Source: Candidatus Peregrinibacteria bacterium (lineage in GTDB: Bacteria > Patescibacteriota > Gracilibacteria > UBA1369 > LOWO2-01-FULL-3). From it: a stretch of DNA of 16,216 bases. The stretch covers positions 1 through 16,216 of the forward strand of contig PXEC01000005.1 in the NCBI GenBank assembly GCA_003566255.1. The letters are read 5' to 3'. Within the stretch, counting starts at the first letter, position 1. The number at the start of each line of letters is the position of its first letter. Shown piece by piece: positions 6,899-12,694 of the stretch. Made by a program: the position numbers and the translations under genes. The notes under the pieces were generated by a model that saw nothing but the letters and a program-made list of their open reading frames with translations, was not told the origin of the DNA and ran no database searches.

Positions 6899-7948
6899 TT
6901 AGAACTGCAGAGTCCCGATCTTTATTTCCGGAGTTTTTGTTACCTCCCCTATAATTGACGCGTTTATTTTTTTCGTTTCGCAGATTTTCAAGATTTTTTC
7001 CGATTCATTTTCATCAGCTATAAGAATCATGGCAACTCCCATGTTCCACACTTTGTAGGCTTCCTCCGGCGTTACGTCTCCCAATGCCATGAGTTTGACA
7101 AAAATCTCCGGGACATTTGGAGGATTGTTCAAATCCGCGCCGAGATTGTTTCTTTTAAGGACTCTTTTTATGTTCCCGGGGATCCCTCCTCCCGTTATAT
7201 GTACTATTCCTTTTATCTCAACAACTCCTTTTTGCTTATATCTTCCGTGCATTCCCAATAAAAGATCGCTGTAGATTATGGAAGGCGTCAAAAGCGCCTC
7301 TCCCCAGGTCATATTGTTGTTGTACTTTTCGCCTGCCCAATCGGGGCCATATTCCTCTTTCAAAATATGGCGCGCCAATGAAAAACCGTTTGACCTCAAT
7401 CCGGCCGACGGAAGTCCGATTATTTTGTCCCCGCCCCTGATTTTTTCACCGTTTATTAGCTTTGATTTTTCCAAAATACCTATCGCGGTGGCGTTCCAAA
7501 TGTATCCATTCACCATATTGCCGAGTTCCGCTATTTCACCACCCGGAATCACGATTTTCTGCTCCAGAGCTGCTTTTTCCAGCCCTGACATCAGGCCAGC
7601 AATCTTCTTTTCGTCAAGTTTGTCGACATCCAGGGTGTTCGTTATCGAAATTGTTTCGGCGCCCATGCAAATTGCGTCGTCCGCGACCATCGCCACCAAA
7701 TCGTATCCAAGCGTATCGTACTTCCCAACCAGCTCTCCAACATCGATTTTGCTTCCAACTCCATCGTCGTTCTGCACTAAATAGTAATCTCCCATGTCCA
7801 AAGCTCCGGAGAATCCTCCCTCGTCCAACAGAGGCATCCCAATCATACCTTCCCTTGAGACAAAAGTGTTTTTTGCCGCGTTGTAGGCAATAGCGGAACA
7901 TTTATCTCCCAGTTCTATATCCACCCCTGATTCTTTGTATGTTGCCAT
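6899..7948 (-). CDS. purM: Phosphoribosylformylglycinamidine cyclo-ligase (AIR synthetase)
   Basis: PurM closes the imidazole ring in de novo purine synthesis, turning FGAM into AIR with ATP. The 349 residues fit the family length (E. coli 345) and carry the N-terminal SGVDI, the loop DGVGSK (62-67), the acidic DDAICMGA stretch, GGEIAELG (136-143), the SNGFSL segment near 186-191, and the glycine-rich HITGGGIPGN (250-259). Two motifs are off the common form: GGEIAELG where most bacteria have GGETAEMP, and LRSNG where HSNG is usual. A perfect TATAAT (7957-7962) is 8 nt before the ATG. No other purine gene is in the window. The neighbours, ftsE upstream and the PH-domain gene downstream, are unrelated. 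A diverged PurM-superfamily enzyme is the main alternative. Confidence 0.9.
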   Translation of the reverse strand: MATYKESGVDIELGDKCSAIAYNAAKNTFVSREGMIGMPLLDEGGFSGALDMGDYYLVQNDDGVGSKIDVGELVGKYDTLGYDLVAMVADDAICMGAETISITNTLDVDKLDEKKIAGLMSGLEKAALEQKIVIPGGEIAELGNMVNGYIWNATAIGILEKSKLINGEKIRGGDKIIGLPSAGLRSNGFSLARHILKEEYGPDWAGEKYNNNMTWGEALLTPSIIYSDLLLGMHGRYKQKGVVEIKGIVHITGGGIPGNIKRVLKRNNLGADLNNPPNVPEIFVKLMALGDVTPEEAYKVWNMGVAMILIADENESEKILKICETKKINASIIGEVTKTPEIKIGTLQF

Positions 7949-7956
7949 TTCCTTTA

Positions 7957-7962
7957 ATTATA
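7957..7962 (-). promoter_or_regulatory. -10 box of purM, very short leader
   Basis: A perfect TATAAT on the - strand ends 8 nt before the purM ATG, predicting a leader of about 2 nt. No good -35 box is seen 16-18 bp upstream, where the ftsE 3' end lies. The AAAGGA between the box and the ATG could serve as a Shine-Dalgarno sequence only if transcription starts further upstream. Confidence 0.5.
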
Positions 7963-7967
7963 TTCGA

Positions 7968-8642
7968 TCAGTTGTATCCGGAATTCTCTTTGTCGCTGAT
8001 GACCTTTCCGCTCTCAAGCTTTATAACCCTCTTCTTTAACTTATCCACCACTCCTCTGTTGTGCGTTGCCAATATCACCGTTGTTCCGCTTTGATTGATC
8101 TTTCGAAAAAGCCTGACCAACGAATCCGTGCTTTCGTAGTCCAAATTCCCTGTTGGTTCGTCCGCGAATAGAAGCTCCGGTGCGTGAACAAGAGCCCTCG
8201 CGATGGCTGTCTTCTGCTGCTCCCCTCCGGAGAGTTGTCGTGGAAAATTATTTCTTAAATCCTCTAATCCGGCTATTTTAAGCACAGAAACGGTTCTCTT
8301 TTTTATAAAATCTTTTTCATATCCCGCAACTTCCAGCGCAAAGGCCACGTTTTCAAACACAGTTTTTTTCGGCAACAGTTTGTAATCCTGAAATACTATT
8401 CCCACACGTCTTCTATAATCCTGTATTTTATTGCGATTCAGCGAGCTAACCTCATAGTCGTCAACCGTGATTTCCCCCTTATCCACATCTGTCGCTCCTA
8501 TCAGCGCGTGGATCAGCGTTGTCTTTCCCGCGCCTGACTCCCCCACCAGTGAAACAAACTCACCTCCCTGCACCTTGAAAGAAACATCATCAAGAACTTT
8601 CTTTGTTCCGTATTTTTTTGTAACTCCGTTCAGAACTATCAT
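7968..8642 (-). CDS. ftsE: Cell-division ABC transporter ATPase FtsE
   Basis: FtsE is the ATPase that, with the membrane protein FtsX, activates peptidoglycan hydrolases at the division site. From the ATG at 8642 it has 224 residues, the normal FtsE size. Visible are the Walker A motif GESGAGKTT (34-42), the Q-loop in VGIVFQDYKLLP (Gln85, a typical FtsE stretch), the signature LSGGEQQ (137-143), the Walker B LLFADEP (157-163), the D-loop GNLD and the H-loop His194. An in-frame ATG at 8678 would add 12 residues but lies exactly on the -35 box of a strong promoter, so the shorter start is chosen. ftsX, normally directly downstream, is missing; purM follows after 19 nt. A LolD/MacB-type ATPase is the alternative, but the VFQDYKLLP stretch favours FtsE. 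Confidence 0.9.
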   Translation of the reverse strand: MIVLNGVTKKYGTKKVLDDVSFKVQGGEFVSLVGESGAGKTTLIHALIGATDVDKGEITVDDYEVSSLNRNKIQDYRRRVGIVFQDYKLLPKKTVFENVAFALEVAGYEKDFIKKRTVSVLKIAGLEDLRNNFPRQLSGGEQQKTAIARALVHAPELLFADEPTGNLDYESTDSLVRLFRKINQSGTTVILATHNRGVVDKLKKRVIKLESGKVISDKENSGYN

Positions 8643-8648
8643 GTTTCG

Positions 8649-8678
8649 ATTATAACAACTAACGATGGTATTTGTCAT
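8649..8678 (-). promoter_or_regulatory. ftsE promoter inside the 3' end of the recombinase gene, leaderless
   Basis: On the - strand, ATGACA (8678-8673) and TATAAT (8654-8649) are 18 bp apart. The -35 box lies in the HDK codons at the end of the recombinase gene. Six nt separate the -10 box from the ftsE ATG, so transcription should begin on the start codon. Confidence 0.7.
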
Positions 8679-9561
8679 GGATTTCTTTCAATTTCTTATC
8701 CGTGACGTGGGTGTATATTTGTGTTGTTGTGATTGAACTGTGCCCCAACAACTCCTGGACCGACCTTATGTCCGCGCCGTTTATGAGAAGCTCCGTGGCA
8801 TAGCTGTGCCGTAAAGTGTGCGGCGTAACTTTTTTTATTATTCCGGCCTTGAGAGCGTACTTTCTCACCAGATTTTCTATGCTGACCGTGGTAAGACGCC
8901 TTTTTTCATCGTCCAGAATCTCCTTTTTTATATTGTTTATGAATAGCGGCTTCAGATTGTCCTTTCGGTTTTTAAGATATTCATCTATGGCTTTTGCCGC
9001 TTTTTCAGACAGAAAGACTATGCGCGGCTTGTTCCCCTTCCCCACAACTCTGAATTCTCTCCTTTTAAGATCTACCCTGTCCCTGTTAAGCGCCGCCAAC
9101 TCGCTTACTCTCAACCCCGTCGAGTACAGTGTTTCAAGAATCGCGGAGTCTCTGCTTCCGTTCTTGGCAGTTTTTCTTACTTCCCCGAAAATGCGGTCTA
9201 TTTCTTCCCGAGACAACACCTCGACCGTCCTTTTTGGAATTTTTGCCAGTTCTATTTTTTCCGGCGCCAAGGTCTTTACATCGTTTTTTATCAAATATTT
9301 GAGAAAAGCACGAAGCGCGATTATGTGATAATTCTGAGTCTTCACTCCGAGAGCTCGTCCTTTTTCGTCCTTGTATCGATTCAGATAAACCCGATAATCT
9401 CTTATGGTTTTCAGATTTATTTCGGAGGGAGGAATGTCTTTGCCCGTAAACTCGAGGAATCTTTTTAAGTAGTGATTGTAGTTCTCGATAGTTTTCGCGG
9501 ACTTGTTTTGCCCCACTTCACAGTGCTGAAGAAATTCGTCTATGTAAGCTTTTATTCTCAT
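8659..9561 (-). CDS. xerD: Tyrosine recombinase of the XerC/XerD family
   Basis: Xer recombinases resolve chromosome dimers at dif sites and act at the division septum with FtsK. From the ATG at 9561 the protein has 300 residues, the standard Xer length. The N-terminal SAM-like DNA-binding domain spans about 1-95. The catalytic set is complete: Arg151 in STGLRVSEL, Lys175 in VVGKGNK, HTLR at 248-251 with Arg251, His274 in LLGHSS, and the nucleophile Tyr283 in QIYTHV. The C-terminal QIYTHV pattern looks slightly more like XerD than XerC. The open frame runs further upstream to 9726, but that part would overlap the gene at 9618-9929 and lacks Xer similarity. No integrase-type attachment site or phage gene is near, so a housekeeping role is likelier than a mobile element. 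ftsE next door is also a division gene. Confidence 0.93.
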   Translation of the reverse strand: MRIKAYIDEFLQHCEVGQNKSAKTIENYNHYLKRFLEFTGKDIPPSEINLKTIRDYRVYLNRYKDEKGRALGVKTQNYHIIALRAFLKYLIKNDVKTLAPEKIELAKIPKRTVEVLSREEIDRIFGEVRKTAKNGSRDSAILETLYSTGLRVSELAALNRDRVDLKRREFRVVGKGNKPRIVFLSEKAAKAIDEYLKNRKDNLKPLFINNIKKEILDDEKRRLTTVSIENLVRKYALKAGIIKKVTPHTLRHSYATELLINGADIRSVQELLGHSSITTTQIYTHVTDKKLKEIHDKYHR

Positions 9562-9573
9562 GACAAAGCAATA

Positions 9574-9601
9574 TTCGCAAGAAACATTGTTCTTCGCAAG
9601 A
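9574..9601. repeat. 9-bp direct repeat in the leader of the recombinase gene
   Basis: TTCGCAAGA occurs at 9574-9582 and again at 9593-9601, a period of 19 bp, within the 56-base gap before the recombinase start. On the transcribed (-) strand the same region can fold into a bulged hairpin around AAT. It may be an operator pair or a leader structure; the repeats are direct, unlike the inverted arms of a dif site. Confidence 0.4.
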
Positions 9602-9617
9602 GCAGGATGTGTTTTTT

Positions 9618-9929
9618 CTATCTTTCCACGGACTCTACGGCACTGCGGAGTTTTTTGCAGAAATTTTTGCTGACTGTCTCTTTTCGTTTCTTTTCCGGAT
9701 CGTCCTCTGAGATCTTTTTGATACATTCATCCTCAATTTCTCTTAATTGAAGGGAAAATTCTATTGCTCCTTCGGAATCTTTCCCCGGTCTCTCCAAAAT
9801 TATTTGATTAGCCTTCGCCGCAAATCCCCTCTTTTCGATTTCGGGCATTATCACTTCATCCATCACTTTTTTTACGAACTTTGCCGTTTCCGACAAATTG
9901 CTTTTTTGTTTGTTTTTCTTTTCAGGCAT
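9618..9929 (-). CDS. Small charged helical protein, function unknown
   Basis: The 103-residue product is strongly charged, rich in Lys and Glu, with a Lys-rich N-terminus (MPEKKNKQKS), no signal peptide and no membrane segment. It looks mostly helical, with two long amphipathic stretches around 12-33 and 57-80 and a basic segment KRKETVSKNFCKK near 80-92. I do not recognise a family. It is supported as a gene by a good promoter just upstream (TTGAAA-17-TATACT) and by a stop 56 nt before the recombinase gene, with which it probably forms a transcript. It is divergent from dgt. Confidence 0.6.
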   Translation of the reverse strand: MPEKKNKQKSNLSETAKFVKKVMDEVIMPEIEKRGFAAKANQIILERPGKDSEGAIEFSLQLREIEDECIKKISEDDPEKKRKETVSKNFCKKLRSAVESVER

Positions 9930-9933
9930 GTTT

Positions 9934-9962
9934 TTGTCTTATTTGTCCGTTTAGTATATCAT
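9934..9962 (+). promoter_or_regulatory. dgt promoter, overlapping the divergent promoter
   Basis: TTGTCT (9934-9939) and TATCAT (9957-9962) are 17 bp apart. Transcription should start near 9969, 16 nt before the ATG at 9985. The -10 box shares two bases with the -10 box of the divergent promoter, so the two cannot be occupied at once. Confidence 0.55.
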
Positions 9963-9981
9963 ATTGTCTGTTTATTTTCAA
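9953..9981 (-). promoter_or_regulatory. Promoter of the small charged protein gene (divergent)
   Basis: On the - strand, TTGAAA (9981-9976) and TATACT (9958-9953) are 17 bp apart. Start near 9946, leader about 17 nt. It is the stronger of the two divergent promoters by consensus match. Confidence 0.65.
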
Positions 9982-9984
9982 ATT

Positions 9985-11112
9985 ATGAATTTTATTGATC
10001 TGGAGAAAAAGGAAGAATTGACGCTTGCTCCTTATGCCTTAAAGAGTTCAATGAGCGCCGGGCGCAAGTTTAGGGAAGACCTGACCGGAAGCAGACTCTG
10101 CTTTCAAAAAGACAAAGACAGAATAATCCACTGTAAAGCATTCAGAAGGCTTGACCAGAAAACGCAAGTTTTTGTGTCGGGAGCGGGAGATCATTACCGC
10201 ACGCGGCTGACGCATACTCTTGAGGTGGCTCAAATAGCGAGGGATATCGCCAGGCGGCTCGGTCTGAACGAAGACCTTTGTGAAGCGATTGCTTTGGCGC
10301 ACGACTTGGGGCACCCCCCTTTCGGACATGCCGGTGAGGAAGCGTTGGACGAGGTGATGCGTGAGTTCGGTGATCATTTTGAGCATAATGAACAAAGCAG
10401 AAGAGTCGTTGAAGTTTTGGAAAAAGCGTATCCGGATTTCAACGGTCTTAACCTGACATTTGAAGTTTTGGAAGGATTGATAAAGCATCAAACGGCTTGG
10501 GATCAAGCACAAAAGACTTTCAGTTCCTCGTCGCATCTGGAGGCTCAGGTTGTGAATATCGCGGATGAAATAGCTTATACAAATCATGACATGGACGACG
10601 GCTTGCGATCCGGTATCATAAAAATTTCGCAATTGAGAAAATTCGATCTGTGGAAGAACGCGGAAAATGAAGTGGAAAAACGCTATGGCAAAGATCTTGA
10701 TGAAAATATCCTGATTTCCAGAGTTATAAGTTCAATCATATCGTCCATGATTGATGATTTATGCGAAAACACATGTTCCAATATCAAAATTTTGGGGATC
10801 AATTCCCCGGATGACGTCAGGAAGGCCGATAAAGATATTGCGGAATTCAGCAACGAAATAAAAAAACCTTTGTCCAAGATGCGTATGTTTTTGTATGAAA
10901 ATTTTTATCTTAATCCTTTGGTCGCGGCTTTTACTTCCGAAGGACGAAAAATGATAAAAAGCCTTTTCCATTATTATGTTGAAAATTTTGATGACTTCCC
11001 CAAGAAAGAATTTTTGGAGGAAGGTGAAGATGTTGTTATCGCCATAAAAGACTACATTGCGGGAATGACGGACGGATTTTTGACAAAAGAATTCGAAAAA
11101 TATTCCAAATAG
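9985..11112 (+). CDS. dgt: dGTPase-like HD-domain deoxynucleotide triphosphohydrolase
   Basis: This family hydrolyses dNTPs, typically dGTP, to the deoxynucleoside and triphosphate, and so limits the dNTP pool. The ATG at 9985 gives 375 residues; the in-frame TTG at 9964 lies between promoter and leader and is less likely. The HD-domain metal ligands are visible: His77 in RTRLTHTLEV, His106-Asp107 in AHDLGHPPFGHAGE, and Asp194 in NIADEIAYTNHDMDD. The N-terminal block GSRLCFQKDKDRIIHCKAFRRLDQKTQVF is typical, though no run longer than its core is needed for the call. The length fits the shorter dGTPase-like proteins rather than the 505-residue E. coli Dgt. nrdR follows after 16 nt; both bear on dNTP supply, which supports the assignment. 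Confidence 0.92.
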   Translation: MNFIDLEKKEELTLAPYALKSSMSAGRKFREDLTGSRLCFQKDKDRIIHCKAFRRLDQKTQVFVSGAGDHYRTRLTHTLEVAQIARDIARRLGLNEDLCEAIALAHDLGHPPFGHAGEEALDEVMREFGDHFEHNEQSRRVVEVLEKAYPDFNGLNLTFEVLEGLIKHQTAWDQAQKTFSSSSHLEAQVVNIADEIAYTNHDMDDGLRSGIIKISQLRKFDLWKNAENEVEKRYGKDLDENILISRVISSIISSMIDDLCENTCSNIKILGINSPDDVRKADKDIAEFSNEIKKPLSKMRMFLYENFYLNPLVAAFTSEGRKMIKSLFHYYVENFDDFPKKEFLEEGEDVVIAIKDYIAGMTDGFLTKEFEKYSK

Positions 11113-11120
11113 TCTATAAT
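11092..11120 (+). promoter_or_regulatory. Candidate nrdR promoter with a very short leader
   Basis: A perfect TATAAT (11115-11120) lies 8 nt before the nrdR ATG; a weak -35 match TTCGAA (11092-11097) is 17 bp upstream, inside the end of dgt. The predicted leader is about 2 nt. Confidence 0.45.
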
Positions 11121-11128
11121 TCCTCCGT

Positions 11129-11581
11129 ATGATCTGTTCAAAATGTCAAAATAACGATACCAGGGTCCTTGATTCCAGGGAGACCGACGGTCATAAAGCG
11201 GTCCGCAGACGCCGTGAATGTCAGGCCTGCAAGCATCGCTTCACCACTTTTGAGCGCATTGAAAACGTTAAGTTTTTGATTGTAAAAAAAGACGGAAGCA
11301 GGGAGGTATATGACAGGGAAAAAGTTGAAAACGGAATCTGGAAAGCCTGCCAGAAGAGGAAAGTCACACATGATCAAGTGCATAAACTGATTCTGGAGCT
11401 GGAAGAGAAATGGACAAACCTCGGAAAGGAGATCCCAAGCAAGATGATAGGAGAAGGAATTATGGATGCTTTGAGGGAATTAGATGATGTTGCATATATC
11501 CGTTTTGCTTCCGTATATCGTCAATTTAAGGATCTGGACACCTTCAAGAAAGAACTCCAAAAGCTGGACAAGAGTGTATAA
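11129..11581 (+). CDS. nrdR: Transcriptional repressor NrdR
   Basis: NrdR senses ATP/dATP through an ATP-cone and represses ribonucleotide reductase genes. The 150 residues match the family end to end. The N-terminal zinc ribbon uses CSKC (3-6) and CQAC (31-34), with the hallmark VLDSRETDG and VRRRREC between and FTTFER after. The ATP-cone covers about 47-137, beginning FLIVKKDGSREVYDREKV and including VAYIRFASVYRQF near its end. All conserved cysteines are present. No ribonucleotide reductase gene and no clear NrdR box pair is in the window, so its targets lie elsewhere. It follows dgt after 16 nt, partly under its own -10 box. Confidence 0.97.
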   Translation: MICSKCQNNDTRVLDSRETDGHKAVRRRRECQACKHRFTTFERIENVKFLIVKKDGSREVYDREKVENGIWKACQKRKVTHDQVHKLILELEEKWTNLGKEIPSKMIGEGIMDALRELDDVAYIRFASVYRQFKDLDTFKKELQKLDKSV

Positions 11582-11592
11582 AAATCTACCTC

Positions 11593-11621
11593 TTGACAGA
11601 CTTGATATGTTAGTTTATAGT
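11593..11621 (+). promoter_or_regulatory. Strong promoter of the 310-residue unknown gene
   Basis: TTGACA (11593-11598) and TATAGT (11616-11621) are 17 bp apart, the closest match to consensus in the window. A GTG at 11620, in frame with the gene, lies inside the -10 box and so cannot be the start; the ATG at 11665 is used, with a leader of about 37 nt. Confidence 0.75.
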
Positions 11622-11664
11622 GCGCTTTGCTTTGTTTAGTTTCCTTCAGTTAATAGATTTTAAA

Positions 11665-12597
11665 ATGCCAAACACAGAAAATCGCGATCCGGGGCTTGAA
11701 AGGGATCAAGAAAATATTGAAGAAGCGCTTATATACCATGAAAAGCTTTTGGTAATAAGGGGCATAATCAAAAGGATGGATGATATGGAAATCGCGCATG
11801 ATTATATTGTTGATTCTCCCGTGTATGTTGAACTTCGCTATAAAATCTTAGCTCTTGAAGACGGCAATTATGATTATCCCGTCCTTAGAGATCTTTATTG
11901 CTCTCTTGTTTGTTTTTTGAGAGATTTGCCATCAAGACAGTCTTCAACTCCCGATGTTCCTTCAAACGGTCTAAGAGTTGTCAAACCGGGAGAAGTCCGT
12001 CCGCCGGTTGACTATTTTTTCCCCACTTTCAGTGCTCATCTTGAAGACGTGAAAGATTCTTTCATGTCCAATGGTCCGGAACATTCAATCAGGCGTCAGG
12101 TCATGTCAGCCGCTTTGGCTATTTTAATGGGAGAAACAAATTGCGGACCGGACAAAGTCTGGCCAAATTCGGAAAGAAAGCTGGGATATGAAGAAATGGT
12201 TAGAGAAAAAATCGGAGATATTTTGGCGGAAACAAAGCTCAGCATTCATTTGGAGATTTTTCCTTACCCGGAAGATAAAACCAATCTCATATGTAAATCT
12301 TCAAAATTGGACGATGCAAGATTACAAATTGTAAAAACGGATAAGTCCTCAACCGATTTGGAAAGTGAAACGGCCCGTGTCCTTTTGGAAGTCCGAAGGC
12401 TTGTGAGGCTTGAGCAGGACGGGAAAAAATTTTTCCCATATCATGACGAATTCTTGATTCAAAAGCTTAGAAACCAAGATCCGGGAAAACTTATTTTTGA
12501 AGAAGACTGGAGAGCCATTGCCGGTGATCCTGACACAAGGCGTACTCTAGCGGCGCGCGTGCTTCCTGTCCCCCTGCCCGAAATTTCGAAATCTTGA
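11665..12597 (+). CDS. Unknown soluble protein, 310 residues
   Basis: I do not recognise this protein. It has no signal peptide, no membrane segment and no evident catalytic or metal-binding motif. The N-terminal 110 residues look helical, with a leucine-rich segment containing YPVLRDLYCSLVCFLRDL around 72-89. A Pro-rich linker (GEVRPPVDYFFP, about 109-120) leads to a second helical part with IRRQVMSAALAILMGETNCG near 141-160. A mixed region containing LSIHLEIFPYPED follows, and the end is rich in Pro and Arg. The strong promoter, the full-length open frame and codon use like its neighbours make it a real gene. It stands alone between nrdR and a lipoprotein gene, so context says nothing definite. 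It is probably lineage-specific. Confidence 0.75.
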   Translation: MPNTENRDPGLERDQENIEEALIYHEKLLVIRGIIKRMDDMEIAHDYIVDSPVYVELRYKILALEDGNYDYPVLRDLYCSLVCFLRDLPSRQSSTPDVPSNGLRVVKPGEVRPPVDYFFPTFSAHLEDVKDSFMSNGPEHSIRRQVMSAALAILMGETNCGPDKVWPNSERKLGYEEMVREKIGDILAETKLSIHLEIFPYPEDKTNLICKSSKLDDARLQIVKTDKSSTDLESETARVLLEVRRLVRLEQDGKKFFPYHDEFLIQKLRNQDPGKLIFEEDWRAIAGDPDTRRTLAARVLPVPLPEISKS

Positions 12598-12629
12598 TTT
12601 TTCATGGATGTGAATTTCCCGTCCGGCGT

Positions 12630-12657
12630 TTGACTTCACTCGTTCGGGTGCTACAAT
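12630..12657 (+). promoter_or_regulatory. Lipoprotein gene promoter with an inverted repeat in the spacer
   Basis: TTGACT (12630-12635) and TACAAT (12652-12657) are 16 bp apart. Within the spacer, CACTCG (12637-12642) pairs with CGGGTG (12645-12650) with one T-G wobble. Predicted leader about 31 nt, without a Shine-Dalgarno sequence. Confidence 0.6.
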
Positions 12658-12694
12658 TGCCTTGTTTGTTATTATATTTTTAAAAAGTATTCCC

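Noticed and set aside
7278..7784. Long open frames antisense to purM (168 and 143 residues)
   Set aside because: They are Ser/Pro/Arg-rich reading-frame shadows of purM codons with no independent support.
8659..9561. A mobile element or integrase
   Set aside because: The recombinase has Xer length and motifs, and no attachment repeats, phage or transposon genes or foreign-looking base composition surround it.
9574..9601. A dif site beside the recombinase gene
   Set aside because: The span is 28 bp, but the 9-bp arms are direct rather than inverted repeats, and dif normally lies near the replication terminus rather than by xer.
8678..9726. A 355-residue recombinase starting at 9726
   Set aside because: The extra 55 residues overlap the gene at 9618-9929 in another frame and do not look like Xer; the ATG at 9561 gives the normal 300 residues.
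9953..9968. NrdR box in the dgt upstream region
   Set aside because: AGTATATCATATTGT is AT-rich and partly symmetric, but it lacks the ACAC/GTGT ends, and there is no second box at the usual helical spacing.
11620..11664. GTG at 11620 as the start of the unknown 310-residue protein
   Set aside because: It lies inside the -10 box of a near-consensus promoter and so cannot be transcribed from it; the ATG at 11665 is used.
301..12597. Recoding of TGA (genetic code 4 or 25)
   Set aside because: TGA ends several clear genes at their expected length (recX, ftsE) and does not occur inside any conserved frame here.
12580..12604. Terminator after the 310-residue unknown gene
   Set aside because: GAAATC-TT-GATTTTTC gives only a 5-bp AT-rich stem with a 2-base loop.
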